Part shown: one piece after another, positions 18,247 through 26,922 of the stretch | Layout of the letters: the number at the start of each line of letters is the position of its first letter | How positions within the stretch are numbered: position 1 is the stretch's first letter | From: Anaerolineales bacterium | GTDB taxonomy: Bacteria > Chloroflexota > Anaerolineae > Anaerolineales > DRMV01 | DNA length: 36,823 nucleotides | Assembly: GCA_026996855.1 (NCBI GenBank) | Contig: JALWJZ010000096.1 | Span: forward strand, 1 to 36,823 | Reading direction: 5' to 3' | Notes under the pieces: generated by a model | What the model was told of the DNA's origin: nothing | The model's input: only the letters and a program-made list of their open reading frames with translations | Databases searched by the model: none | Program-made: the position numbers and the translations under genes

Positions 18247-19116
18247 TCACGAATTGGGGAAAGGAGGAGGCACGTCGTCGAACAGGGGTTTCAGGTCGGG
18301 CAGGGTGTGGTCGGGGGGCGGTTCGGCCCTGGTGGGGGGTTCCATGTGCTGGAACGCGTCCCGCAGCGCGGAGAGGGCCTCGGGGAGGAGGCGATGGGGA
18401 AACGGGGTGGCGCCCCAGGCCGCGAGCCAGGTTTCCTGGAACACCGGTAACGCGTAGAACCAGTAGGACCCCAGGTCGTCGTCCCACCAGGCGTAGCGGG
18501 CCAGCGGGGCTTCCCCGGGGCTGGGCGGATGGGGGCGGAAGGTCTCCGGCCACAGGTCGCCCATCCACATCAGGGGGCCGACCCGGAAGTCGTACCAGCC
18601 CATGCCGCGCAGGGCCAGGCGGCTTTTCACCTCCACCAAGCGCTCCCGTACCACGTCGGCGTCCAGCCATTCCGGTCGGGGTGGAAGGGCTGTGGAGAGG
18701 GCCAGCGCGGCCTGCACTTCCGCATGGGGCAGCAACAATTCTTTGAGCACCTGGGCCAGGGTTTCGGGCGTCCAGGGTGGCGTGAGGGTGCGATGAAAGC
18801 GCAACCAGCGGGGAAGCAGGTGCAGTTTGGTCATGGTGGAGCCGCAGGCCACCCATTTGGTCCGGGGGTAACGGCGGAACAAACGGCGCAAGACCGGGGA
18901 CCAGGTTTCGACTTCTTCCCGGTGCAACAGAGCCATATCCAGGAAAATCACGGCCCAGGGAGTGGGTGCATCCAGCACACCGGGATGCACCAACGATGGG
19001 TAGCGGAATATCCGTACCGGCCGGTTCATCAGGCCCGGTACCCGGCGAAAAGCGGTGTGCAATTCTTCGTTTTCGGTGACGACCAACACGTCCGCCCGTT
19101 TGAACCTGGAGGTCAT
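18247..19116 (-). CDS. Uncharacterised protein with a receiver-like (pseudo-receiver) N-terminal domain
   Basis: I do not recognise this 289-residue protein as a named family. The first 125 residues alternate in a way that resembles a response-regulator receiver: ADVLVVTENEEL (strand 1), WAVIFLDMALL (strand 3, with an Asp at the phospho-site position), TKWVACGS (strand 4) and TLTPPWTPETLAQVLKELL (strand 5/helix 5). The acidic pair after strand 1 and the usual Lys in strand 5 are not evident, so if related it is probably degenerate. The remainder is Trp/Pro-rich with no DNA-binding domain seen. The ATG at 19116 has AGGA 9 bases upstream; the TTG start at 19125 would have no room for a ribosome site. 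It follows the 61-aa gene and the AI-2E-family gene on the same strand. Confidence 0.7.
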   Translation of the reverse strand: MTSRFKRADVLVVTENEELHTAFRRVPGLMNRPVRIFRYPSLVHPGVLDAPTPWAVIFLDMALLHREEVETWSPVLRRLFRRYPRTKWVACGSTMTKLHLLPRWLRFHRTLTPPWTPETLAQVLKELLLPHAEVQAALALSTALPPRPEWLDADVVRERLVEVKSRLALRGMGWYDFRVGPLMWMGDLWPETFRPHPPSPGEAPLARYAWWDDDLGSYWFYALPVFQETWLAAWGATPFPHRLLPEALSALRDAFQHMEPPTRAEPPPDHTLPDLKPLFDDVPPPFPNS

Positions 19117-19200
19117 GGTCTTCAATCCTGTTCGGTTCTGCTTCGAAGGCCTTTCAGGGAAGGGGCCCGTCCCTTCCCCGGTTGTGGGCCTTGCGCTTCG

Positions 19201-19386
19201 TCATTTCGAGGGCACCTCCAAAATCTTGCCGATGAGTTGCAAAAATTCATCCCACTCTTCCTGGAAGAAATGCAGGGTCACGTTTCCCAGTTCGATGTGG
19301 TAGGTGGTTTCGCCGTCGGGCTCTTCCGCGGCCCAGGCGATGAAATTGGGCGTTTCCGCCATGATCATGGTTCGGGGTTCCTGCAT
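19201..19386 (-). CDS. Small uncharacterised acidic protein (61 aa)
   Basis: This gene is short but well supported: the ATG at 19386 has the strong Shine-Dalgarno AAAGGAGGCG at good spacing, and it starts three bases after the stop of the AI-2E-family gene. The product is acidic with alternating hydrophobic residues (TYHIELGNVTLHFFQEEWDEFLQLI), suggesting a small beta-alpha fold without a membrane segment or metal motif. I do not recognise a family. Its position suggests co-expression with the transporter-like protein before it. A GC-rich hairpin (GGGAAGGG/CCCTTCCC) lies in the 84-base gap after it, without a T-run. Confidence 0.75.
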   Translation of the reverse strand: MQEPRTMIMAETPNFIAWAAEEPDGETTYHIELGNVTLHFFQEEWDEFLQLIGKILEVPSK

Positions 19387-19389
19387 GGT

Positions 19390-20670
19390 TTATCGCCTCC
19401 TTTTGGGGTCTTTGGACGGGGACGAGGCTTCGGTGGAAGGCGCGGTCCACTCGCGACGCAGGCGTTCCGCTTCCCGGCGGACATGACGCCAGGCCCGGTG
19501 CCACCAGGGTTTGGGCGGCTCCGGTTTGGCCGGCAGGCCTTCGGGATGCCAGGGGTCCATGTCGAAGAGTTTGTAAATCACGTAGCGCAGCAGCACCTTG
19601 GCCGAAGCCACCACAGGCGCGGCCAGCATGAACCCGATGATGCCGATGAGCCGGGTGAGCATGATGGCCGCCAGCAACACCATGGCCGGATGCACCCCCA
19701 GGATGCGGCCGAAGAAACGGGGCATCACCAGATTGTCGTAGACCTGGTCCAGCACCATGAGCAGGCCGATGCTAAGGCTCGCGTGTTTCCAGGGTTCCAG
19801 GCCCCAGAAGTTGCCCGGCTGGAGCATGACCACCAGGCCGATGACGATGTACACCACCAGAGGCCCGATGTAAGGCAGGAAGCGGGCCGTACCCACCAGC
19901 AGGGCCAGGCCCAGGCTGTAGCGCACACCCAGCCCGGTGAGCACCACCGCGGCCAGCACGGACATCACCAGAAACGCGGTGAACTGCCCCCGCAGGAAGG
20001 TATGCCAGATGCGCCCCAGTTCTTCCTGCAGGCGGCGCAGGTCATAACCGTAGTGGGGTAGGTTCAGGGGCAGCCAGGTCATGGCCGCCTGGTCGGATTC
20101 CGCCAGCAGGAAGTAGGCAATGAGCAAAACGAAAGCTAGCCAGCCCAGCAGCGCCAGGGTGCGGGTGGCGATGACGCTGACCAGCACGCCCACCTGGCCC
20201 AAAAGGGGCTGTACGCCGGTGAGCACCTGTTGCGCGATGGCATCCCAGTCGTAGCGGGTCAGATCCAGGCGGAAGGGCCCGATGAGATACACCGATTGGG
20301 AAAGTTCCCGGGCCAGTTGGGGTACTTCGTCCAGGAAGAAAGCCAGCAGCACCTGGTACAGGCTTTGGATTTGTTGCACCAGCACGAAGCCCAAAAGCAC
20401 CAGTACACCCATGAGCAGCACGATGAATAAAAGGAAGACCATGCTCACCGCGAGGCGCCAGGAAAGCCGCAATCGCCGGTGGACCCACTGGCACACGGGA
20501 TAAAGCAGATAGGCCAACACCAGCGCGATGGTCAGCGGCGCAATGTACTGCCGAAAGGTGATGATGATGCCCGCGACCAGTGCCACCAGGGTCAACCCCA
20601 CCACCAGTTTGGTGGTAGGGTTCCAGTGGGGCGAGTATTCGGGCGCGGAAGAGGGGCGAGGCGTGAACAT
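19390..20670 (-). CDS. AI-2E family transporter (PerM/UPF0118-like membrane protein)
   Basis: This 426-residue multi-pass membrane protein shows the AI-2E family pattern. Two N-terminal helices (LVVGLTLVALVAGIIITF and IALVLAYLLYPV) are followed by a long hydrophobic helix and an amphipathic extracytoplasmic region. Then comes the conserved C-terminal block with TARFLPYIGPLVVYIVIGLVV and LDQVYDNLVMPRFFGRILGVHPAMVLLAAI. Family members export small molecules or ions (autoinducer-2, or Na+/H+ exchange in some); the substrate here cannot be read. The C-terminal tail is basic and Pro/Ser-rich. No Shine-Dalgarno precedes the ATG; instead a TAAAAT -10 lies about 10 bases upstream, which would give a nearly leaderless mRNA. 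It is divergent from the dinG-type gene. Confidence 0.88.
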   Translation of the reverse strand: MFTPRPSSAPEYSPHWNPTTKLVVGLTLVALVAGIIITFRQYIAPLTIALVLAYLLYPVCQWVHRRLRLSWRLAVSMVFLLFIVLLMGVLVLLGFVLVQQIQSLYQVLLAFFLDEVPQLARELSQSVYLIGPFRLDLTRYDWDAIAQQVLTGVQPLLGQVGVLVSVIATRTLALLGWLAFVLLIAYFLLAESDQAAMTWLPLNLPHYGYDLRRLQEELGRIWHTFLRGQFTAFLVMSVLAAVVLTGLGVRYSLGLALLVGTARFLPYIGPLVVYIVIGLVVMLQPGNFWGLEPWKHASLSIGLLMVLDQVYDNLVMPRFFGRILGVHPAMVLLAAIMLTRLIGIIGFMLAAPVVASAKVLLRYVIYKLFDMDPWHPEGLPAKPEPPKPWWHRAWRHVRREAERLRREWTAPSTEASSPSKDPKRRR

Positions 20671-20679
20671 GGTGTGAGT

Positions 20680-20685
20680 ATTTTA
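20680..20685 (-). promoter_or_regulatory. -10 element immediately upstream of the AI-2E-family gene
   Basis: Minus-strand TAAAAT ends 9 bases before the ATG at 20670. The expected start would leave a leader of only a few bases, with no ribosome-binding site. No clear -35 is visible; that region is G-rich. Confidence 0.5.
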
Positions 20686-20724
20686 CCAGGAAGCCGCGAA
20701 CTGGGGGGGCCGGGAAAGTCGGGG

Positions 20725-20730
20725 TATAAT
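20725..20730 (+). promoter_or_regulatory. -10 element immediately upstream of the dinG-type gene
   Basis: A perfect TATAAT ends 7 bases before the ATG at 20738, so transcription would begin at or next to the start codon. There is no Shine-Dalgarno, consistent with a leaderless mRNA. No good -35 is seen. Confidence 0.6.
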
Positions 20731-20737
20731 GTGACTC

Positions 20738-23551
20738 ATGATGCGCTCTTTTGTGGCTCTGGACCTGGAAACCACCGGCCTGGACGCGCGGCAGCATGAA
20801 ATCATCGAGATTGCCGCGGTGCGCTTTGAAGCGGGCCGGATTGTGGCGCGATGGGCGGAACTGATCAAGCCGCGCCAGCCCATTCCTGCCCATATCACCC
20901 GCATCACGGGTATTGACAATGGCATGGTGGCCAATGCGCCCCGCATCCACCAGGTAGTGGATGCGCTGCAAGCCTTCGTGGGCGATTCCCTGCTGGTGGG
21001 GCACAACCTGCACAAATTCGACCTGCCCTTTTTGCACATGCAGGGCCTGTTCCGCCGGCATCCCATCGCGGATACCCTGCGGGCTGCAGAGGTGCTTTTG
21101 CCCCGGGCGCCGGATTTCTCCCTGGGGACCCTGGCCCACTACCTGCACCTGCCCCAAACCCCTGCCCATCGGGCGCTGCAAGACGCGGAGACCACGGGCT
21201 GGCTTTTCCTGGCCCTGTGCGAAAAGGCCGCGGAATTGCCCGAGAATTTGCTGCGTCTGCTGCTGCGCTGGGCGCAGCGGGTGCACTGGCCGGCCGCGGT
21301 GGTGCTCCAGGAGGGCCTGCGCCGCCACCGCGGACCCAAAACCCGCCCGCTGGGGTGGACGGGACGCGATGAGCCCATGACCTCTCCGCCACCGCCAGGG
21401 GAACGCCTTCCCCACCCCCTGGAAAGCGGGGCCTTGTTGGGCCCGGAGGGGCCGCTGGCCCGGGTGTTCCCCGGTTACGAAGTGCGGGAATCCCAGATGC
21501 ACATGGCCGAAGCCGTGGCCGAAGCCCTGTTGCGGGAAGAGCACCTCATGGTGGAGGCGGGCACGGGTACGGGTAAGTCCCTGGCGTACCTGGTTCCCGC
21601 CGCGTTGTGGGCCCTGCGTCACCAGCAGCCCGTGGTGGTTTCCACTTACACCAAAGTGCTCCAGGACCAGTTGCTGCACAAGGACATTCCCCTGGTGCAA
21701 AAGATGCTGGGGGATGTGGGCCTGCGGGCCGTAGTGCTCAAAGGCCGGGGAAATTACCTGTGCCCCCGGCGCCTGGAAGACCGATTACGAGAAGGCCCCC
21801 GGGACGAGAGCGAATTCCAGGTGTTGGGCCGCACCCTGGTGTGGTTGGTGGAAGGGGGCACCGGTGAGCAGGACGACCTGACCCTGCGGGGCCATGAAAT
21901 GTGGGTGTGGCGTCAAATCAACGCGGAAGACGAGGGGTGTACCGCCAAGACCTGTACCCAGCGCATGGGCGGGCAGTGTCCTTTCTACCGGGCCCGCCGC
22001 GCGGCCCACGAGGCCCACCTGGTCATCGTCAATCACGCGCTGCTCATGGCCGATGCCATTGGGGGCTTTCGCGTGCTGCCCGAGTTCTCCCGCCTGGTGC
22101 TGGACGAAGCCCACCACCTGGAGCGGGCCGCCACCGAGGCCCTTACCCAGGAGTTTTCCCCCGGCACCTGGCGCGGGTTTTTGCGGGAGTTGGGCCACCG
22201 GCAGAAGGGGTTGTTGGGACGCATCGCTTTCCTCTTCCAGCAGCACGCTTCCCCCGACTACCAGGTGCGGGTCCGGGGGTGGATTCAACACGCGGTGGAC
22301 GCGGCCTTTCAATTCCAGGAAGAACTCAAAATCCTGGAGGCCCTTTTCCAGGACTATCTCAATCAGACCCACCCCAACCGGGAGCGCTATCGGTACACCT
22401 TGCGCATCCGCATGACGCCTCATTTTTACCATCAGCCCTGGTGGAAGCAGGTGGAGCGGGAGTGGTTGCGGGTGCGCACGTACCTGGAAACCCTGCACGA
22501 CCGCTTGGAGCAATTGGCCCTGCTGGTGCACCGGTTGTACCAGCAACTCGAAGACCCCGAAGCCCAGGAGGCCCTGGAAGACGTCCACGGCCGGCTGCTG
22601 ACCCTGGACCAGCGGGCCCTGGAGGTGCGGGAGCACTTGCAGGCCTTCTTCCTGGAAGGGGAATTGCGCTGGGACGCGGAGGTCCACTGGCTGGAATGGG
22701 ACCCCAAGCGGAAACAGATGGCCTGGGTGCGGGCGCCTCGCCGGGTGGACCACCTGCTCCAGGAAAGCCTGTGGGAAAAGAAGCCCGCCGCGGTGCTCAC
22801 TTCCGCCACGTTGACCGTGGCTGGTTCCTTTGCCTTCATGCAGGAGCGGCTGGGGATGTTCCAGGCCCGCACGTTGCTGTTGCCTTCCCCCTTCGATTAC
22901 GAAAACCAGGCCCTGATGTACGTGGTGCGCAACGTGCCGCGTCCCAACGGGCCGGAGTACACCGAGGTACTTTCGGCCGCGCTGGTGGAACTGGCCCGCG
23001 CGACGCAAGGACGTATGTTGGTGCTGTTCACTTCCTACGCCCAGATGGACGCGGTGGCCCGGCGCATTCGTTCCGCGTTGGAGGCCGCGGGCATCCGGCT
23101 GCTCCTCCAGGAGGAAAAGCGCTCCGTGCAGTCTCTGGTGCGGGCTTTTCGGGCCGGGGGAGCGGCGGTGCTTTTGGGCACCCGCTCCCTGTGGGAGGGC
23201 ATCGACATCCCCGGCCAGGACCTTTCGGTGCTGGTGCTGACCAAACTGCCCTTTGGCGTGCCCGATGACCCTTTGCACGCGGCCCGGGCCGAGATGTACC
23301 CGGACCCTTTCACCCAGTACTCCCTGCCCGACGCGGTGCTGGCCTTTCGCCAGGGCTTCGGTCGGCTCATCCGCACCCGCACGGACCGGGGCCTGGTGGT
23401 GGTGTTCGATTCCCGGCTGATTCACCGCCGGTACGGGCAGGTATTTCTGCGGTCCCTGCCGGCCTGCCGGGTGTACCAGGGGCCGTGGGAGTCCCTGCCG
23501 GACCTGGCGGCCCAATGGCTGGACGCGGCGGCGGTGCCCGCAGAGGTGTGA
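20738..23551 (+). CDS. dinG: DinG-family helicase fused to an N-terminal DnaQ-like exonuclease
   Basis: This 937-residue DNA repair/replication protein has two parts. Residues 1-170 are a DEDD 3'-5' exonuclease: FVALDLETTGLD (Asp9, Glu11) and AHRALQDAETTGWLF (a late His/Asp pair). After a linker, the helicase core begins around residue 270 with Walker A EAGTGTGKSLAYLVP. Four cysteines in the XPD/DinG iron-sulphur arrangement follow (NYLCPRR near 340; GCTAKTC near 400; QCPF near 412). The DEAHH box lies near 457, and late motifs include LLGTRSLWEGIDIPG and FRQGFGRLIRT. It is predicted to be a 5'-3' superfamily 2 helicase that resolves damaged or structured DNA. Two adjacent ATGs occur (20738, 20741); neither has a ribosome site, and the upstream TATAAT suggests leaderless translation. 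The next gene begins 40 bases after its stop. Confidence 0.92.
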   Translation: MMRSFVALDLETTGLDARQHEIIEIAAVRFEAGRIVARWAELIKPRQPIPAHITRITGIDNGMVANAPRIHQVVDALQAFVGDSLLVGHNLHKFDLPFLHMQGLFRRHPIADTLRAAEVLLPRAPDFSLGTLAHYLHLPQTPAHRALQDAETTGWLFLALCEKAAELPENLLRLLLRWAQRVHWPAAVVLQEGLRRHRGPKTRPLGWTGRDEPMTSPPPPGERLPHPLESGALLGPEGPLARVFPGYEVRESQMHMAEAVAEALLREEHLMVEAGTGTGKSLAYLVPAALWALRHQQPVVVSTYTKVLQDQLLHKDIPLVQKMLGDVGLRAVVLKGRGNYLCPRRLEDRLREGPRDESEFQVLGRTLVWLVEGGTGEQDDLTLRGHEMWVWRQINAEDEGCTAKTCTQRMGGQCPFYRARRAAHEAHLVIVNHALLMADAIGGFRVLPEFSRLVLDEAHHLERAATEALTQEFSPGTWRGFLRELGHRQKGLLGRIAFLFQQHASPDYQVRVRGWIQHAVDAAFQFQEELKILEALFQDYLNQTHPNRERYRYTLRIRMTPHFYHQPWWKQVEREWLRVRTYLETLHDRLEQLALLVHRLYQQLEDPEAQEALEDVHGRLLTLDQRALEVREHLQAFFLEGELRWDAEVHWLEWDPKRKQMAWVRAPRRVDHLLQESLWEKKPAAVLTSATLTVAGSFAFMQERLGMFQARTLLLPSPFDYENQALMYVVRNVPRPNGPEYTEVLSAALVELARATQGRMLVLFTSYAQMDAVARRIRSALEAAGIRLLLQEEKRSVQSLVRAFRAGGAAVLLGTRSLWEGIDIPGQDLSVLVLTKLPFGVPDDPLHAARAEMYPDPFTQYSLPDAVLAFRQGFGRLIRTRTDRGLVVVFDSRLIHRRYGQVFLRSLPACRVYQGPWESLPDLAAQWLDAAAVPAEV

Positions 23552-23590
23552 CCGAAGCCGAAAACGTGGCGTTGCTCAAGGAGGGGGCGC

Positions 23591-25516
23591 ATGGCGAGGA
23601 AAGGCGGAAAGCTCGGACAAATGCAATTTTGTCGCTGTAATGACGATAAATGGTCTTGTTGGGGTAAGTACGGGGCTATTATATCTATACTTTTGTTTTC
23701 TGCGCTTCTCGTCTTCAATGTTTATTTTCAAAGTTTAGCGCCTTCAGAGGAAGATTTTGAAATTTTATTAAAAGAAATATGGCTGGCGCGCTTTGCCCAT
23801 CACGTGTGGAAGTATGGTGGCGCGGGTATTACGATATTTGTGACTTTTTGGGGGAGTTGGTTGCTCCGGGAATGGCAATTGCAAACCGAAGCGCTACAGT
23901 TTCGCCAAGAAATGTACACCAAACTCGCTCAGTCTCCGGATTTACCTCATTTAAAATTGTGGTTATTCCATCCGAATGCTCACGTACGGTGTTATCCCCT
24001 ACCCAACATGGTCACGGAAGAAGAATGGCTGCAGACCCTTTCTTTGATTTGCCTGGAAGCCGACGACCTTTTGGATTCCACGCTGCATGATGTATTGGCG
24101 GAAGCCGTGCGCCTGGCCCGAAGACGCTTTCGTTCCCCTATTTGGGAGGATTTGGCGCGGCTGCTTTCCAAGGGATGGACGTGTCGTTCTGTTGGGGAAT
24201 GGGCGGAACGGATTGCCGCCTGGCCCTTTGCTCCTCACGCGAATCCCAAAGACTATGACAGGGCGGATTTGCCTTCGGTGCGTGGGTTGCAAATTTGGGC
24301 CTTGGCGCAGTTGTTGAAATTCGGGCAGATTGCAGATCGGCGCTTATCTCGCTCCTTTAAGGAAGCCGCTGTTTTACTGCGTGACCACCGGCTTTTGGAT
24401 CTGGCCCGGCAACTGGGTTACGAACCGCATATCGCCTGGCTTCGCGGCGACAGTCCCCGCTTTTTTGTCGAATCCGCAACCAAATCCCTTCCTTTTTTGG
24501 AATTACGAGGTGAAAAGGCGCCTTATAAGGGAAGGTCATCGCGCCCTTCTCCTTCCTTTTTCATCCAGGAAGATGGCACCTTGCGTTTTCCTCGACCGGT
24601 AAGCGATATCTGGGAACCTCCCAAAGCGTGGCCTGGAGATGACGAGGTTAGACGGCACTGGTGGATGATAGGCGCCTCCCCCTGGGATCTCCGTCTGGCC
24701 GCCGTCTACATGCTGGAAACCCTGGCAAGGCCACTTTCGAGCACTTTTCCTCTGGCATGGGAATTTGGTGATGCTCCATCGCCTCGCGAAGCGGGGCAGG
24801 GGTTGTTGTGGGTTTTGGCGGAAAATTGGCTTCGGCATCTGGCTTTTTGGCCTACGTTGTTCGTGGAACTGAGGCCGCATCAACGCCGCAGTTTTTTCCG
24901 GTTGTTGGAACTCGTATACGGGGATCGTGACATTATAAAAAGCCGGTTTGAGGATTTTTCAACGCAGGGGCAGTCGTTTGTTCAAAATTTGCCTTCTCGG
25001 ACGCGAAGGGAGTTTGACTTGGCCCGCACTTTGTTCCTCCGTTACTATTTGAAATTCATGCAACCCGAAGAATCGGGCATAAATGTGCCGCCCTCTTGGG
25101 AAGCCTTTTGGTTGAAATTGCGTCCTTTGGGATTCGAGCACTCTTTCTTTTTCATTCGGGTGCCTTCTGGAAGCGAAGAGGCTTTGCTGCAATGGTTGAA
25201 GCAAAACGCTTTGGCCTTGGACCAATGGGCTCGCTTGGGCGTCTTTCTGCGAGTGTTTGCCCAAAACGAACCCACCAACTCCACATCCTTCCGGGTAATT
25301 TCCCTTCGTTGGTCTCCCCAGGCCCTACGCAATATGTTGGAGCAATGGATTCATATCATTTTTGGGTTCCGAACGCCCTGGGAGGGTCTGTGGGAGCCTG
25401 AACAGCGGGCGGAGGCGGAGGCGGCGTGGCAGAATGCATTGCAGTACGCCGACGGTTCTTTCGGCCGGTTTCTCCAATCGCTGGCAAAAGCCCTTGAGCA
25501 CCAAGGTTTGCTTTGA
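23591..25516 (+). CDS. Uncharacterised two-TM membrane protein with a large soluble domain (gene A of accessory cluster)
   Basis: I do not recognise a family for this 641-residue protein. The N-terminus has three cysteines (CRCNDDKWSC, residues 14-23). Two membrane segments follow (about 27-47, YGAIISILLFSALLVFNVYF, and 76-92, GAGITIFVTFWGSWLL) with a short acidic loop between, so both ends should face the same side, probably the cytoplasm. The remaining 545 residues are soluble, Trp/Arg/Leu-rich and mostly helical in appearance, without a nucleotide-binding or catalytic motif that I can see. The ATG has AAGGAGGGGG upstream. Its stop overlaps the start of gene B by one base (TGATG), so the two are probably translated together. 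The first 200 bases are AT-richer than the flanking genes: 22 of 60 bases are G/C in 23641-23700. Confidence 0.8.
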   Translation: MARKGGKLGQMQFCRCNDDKWSCWGKYGAIISILLFSALLVFNVYFQSLAPSEEDFEILLKEIWLARFAHHVWKYGGAGITIFVTFWGSWLLREWQLQTEALQFRQEMYTKLAQSPDLPHLKLWLFHPNAHVRCYPLPNMVTEEEWLQTLSLICLEADDLLDSTLHDVLAEAVRLARRRFRSPIWEDLARLLSKGWTCRSVGEWAERIAAWPFAPHANPKDYDRADLPSVRGLQIWALAQLLKFGQIADRRLSRSFKEAAVLLRDHRLLDLARQLGYEPHIAWLRGDSPRFFVESATKSLPFLELRGEKAPYKGRSSRPSPSFFIQEDGTLRFPRPVSDIWEPPKAWPGDDEVRRHWWMIGASPWDLRLAAVYMLETLARPLSSTFPLAWEFGDAPSPREAGQGLLWVLAENWLRHLAFWPTLFVELRPHQRRSFFRLLELVYGDRDIIKSRFEDFSTQGQSFVQNLPSRTRREFDLARTLFLRYYLKFMQPEESGINVPPSWEAFWLKLRPLGFEHSFFFIRVPSGSEEALLQWLKQNALALDQWARLGVFLRVFAQNEPTNSTSFRVISLRWSPQALRNMLEQWIHIIFGFRTPWEGLWEPEQRAEAEAAWQNALQYADGSFGRFLQSLAKALEHQGLL

Positions 25517-26922
25517 TGGGTGCGCGAATACGTGCTCGGCTGCTGCAAGTGTTCACCCGCCAAACGGCCGAGCAGGAGGAGGAATGGCTGGCCCAGGTCT
25601 TCCTTCCGCCGGCCCGTTGGCCCTACTGGCAGCGGGAGGACGAATCTCTGTTGGTGGTGGGGGAAAGCGGCAGCGGCCGGACCGCGCTGGCCCGCATGTT
25701 CCTGAGCGGGACCCCTTCCCAGGGCGCCCCTTCGCCTTTCAAAGTGCTCTGGGAACCCGCCCCTCCGGCCCGAACCGCATATGCCACGGCGTGGGAGGTG
25801 TTGGGTGCTCAGTTGTTGCGGGAAGGGGTGAAGGCGCTGTTGAGTTATCTGGCCCGGCATGGCCATTGGACGGCCACCCGCCCCCAATGGTTCGATACCG
25901 CGCTGTACCAGTTGGTCCACGGCGTGCTGCCCGAACCCGTGCAGATGCACCTCTGGCCCCTGGTGCGCCAGGGGGAGGGCGACGCTTCGGCCCTCCAGGA
26001 CATCCTCCTGGGGGAGCAGGAGGTGCCCGTCGAACACGTGACCTTTGCCGAGGGCGCGGCTTATTTGGTGACCCTGGTACAGGTTTTGGGCTTTTCCGCG
26101 GTGTGGGTGGTCATGGACATCCCGTCCGAGGAAACCGAGTTCGGCCTTGGCCTGCTGGAGGCCTGGGCCAATACCCTGCGCTTCATGGACGTGCCCGGCC
26201 TGGTGTTCAAGTGCCTGGTGCCGCGGCACATTTTCGAGCGGCTTTCGCACACCGTGGGGGTATTGCGTCGCCGTCTCCCGCCCGAGGCCCTGCGCTGGAC
26301 CGGGGAAGACATGCAAGCCCTGGTGGAAAAACGCCTGGCCTGGGCCACCGAGGGCCGTTGGACCCGCCTCCAGGACGTGGTGGCCGACGACGCCTTTTTG
26401 GAATGGCTGCGGGATTACGGTCGCGGCCATCCCCGAGCCTGGTTGGGGTTGATGGCGCCCTTCATCCAGGCCCGGGTGGAGCGGGAGCAGCCTTTGGGAC
26501 CGGAAGATTGGCTACGCTTGGCCCGGGCTTTTCCGCCTCCTCTCTACGTGGATGAAGCCCAACGCCGGGTGTACGCGGGCGCCCGGGAAATTTCCCTGGC
26601 GGGGGAGGAAACGTGGAAGTTGTTGCGCTATTTGTACCGCCGAGGCGGACAGATTTGCTCGCGCGAGGAAATCTATTTCCAAGGATTGCTGGGCATGGCC
26701 CGGGTACCCTCGCCCGACGACCCGGACTATGAAGCCCCGGCGTTGTGGCGCGCCCGGCTGGACACCCTGCTCTATCGCTTGCGCAAGGACATCGAGCCGG
26801 ACCCTCGGAAGCCGGTATACCTGGAAACGGTGCGGGGGCAGGGTATTCGCCTGCGCCACACGGCCACGGCGTTGGGGTTGCGCCGGCAGCCCCTGGACCT
26901 TGGCTTTGTGAGACGGGGGTAG
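25516..26922 (+). CDS. P-loop NTPase-like protein with C-terminal OmpR-type winged helix (gene B)
   Basis: This 468-residue protein is a probable NTPase-linked transcription regulator. The P-loop reads GESGSGRT (residues 49-56): the invariant Walker A Lys is Arg55, so ATP hydrolysis may be weakened or lost. A Walker B-like VWVVMD lies near 196-201. The surrounding sequence (FLPPA...DESLLVVGESGSGRTALAR) aligns with gene C (YLPPA...ETSLLVFAPAGGGKTALR). From about residue 350 to 450 is a winged helix of the OmpR/PhoB kind: a RRVYAGAREISLAG beta-hairpin, LLRYLYRRGGQICSREEIY, LDTLLYRLRKDIEPDP and VYLETVRGQGIRL. No receiver domain is present. The ATG at 25516 overlaps the stop of gene A. It is more GC-rich than gene A. 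I infer that it links a signal from A or C to DNA binding. Confidence 0.8.
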   Translation: MGARIRARLLQVFTRQTAEQEEEWLAQVFLPPARWPYWQREDESLLVVGESGSGRTALARMFLSGTPSQGAPSPFKVLWEPAPPARTAYATAWEVLGAQLLREGVKALLSYLARHGHWTATRPQWFDTALYQLVHGVLPEPVQMHLWPLVRQGEGDASALQDILLGEQEVPVEHVTFAEGAAYLVTLVQVLGFSAVWVVMDIPSEETEFGLGLLEAWANTLRFMDVPGLVFKCLVPRHIFERLSHTVGVLRRRLPPEALRWTGEDMQALVEKRLAWATEGRWTRLQDVVADDAFLEWLRDYGRGHPRAWLGLMAPFIQARVEREQPLGPEDWLRLARAFPPPLYVDEAQRRVYAGAREISLAGEETWKLLRYLYRRGGQICSREEIYFQGLLGMARVPSPDDPDYEAPALWRARLDTLLYRLRKDIEPDPRKPVYLETVRGQGIRLRHTATALGLRRQPLDLGFVRRG

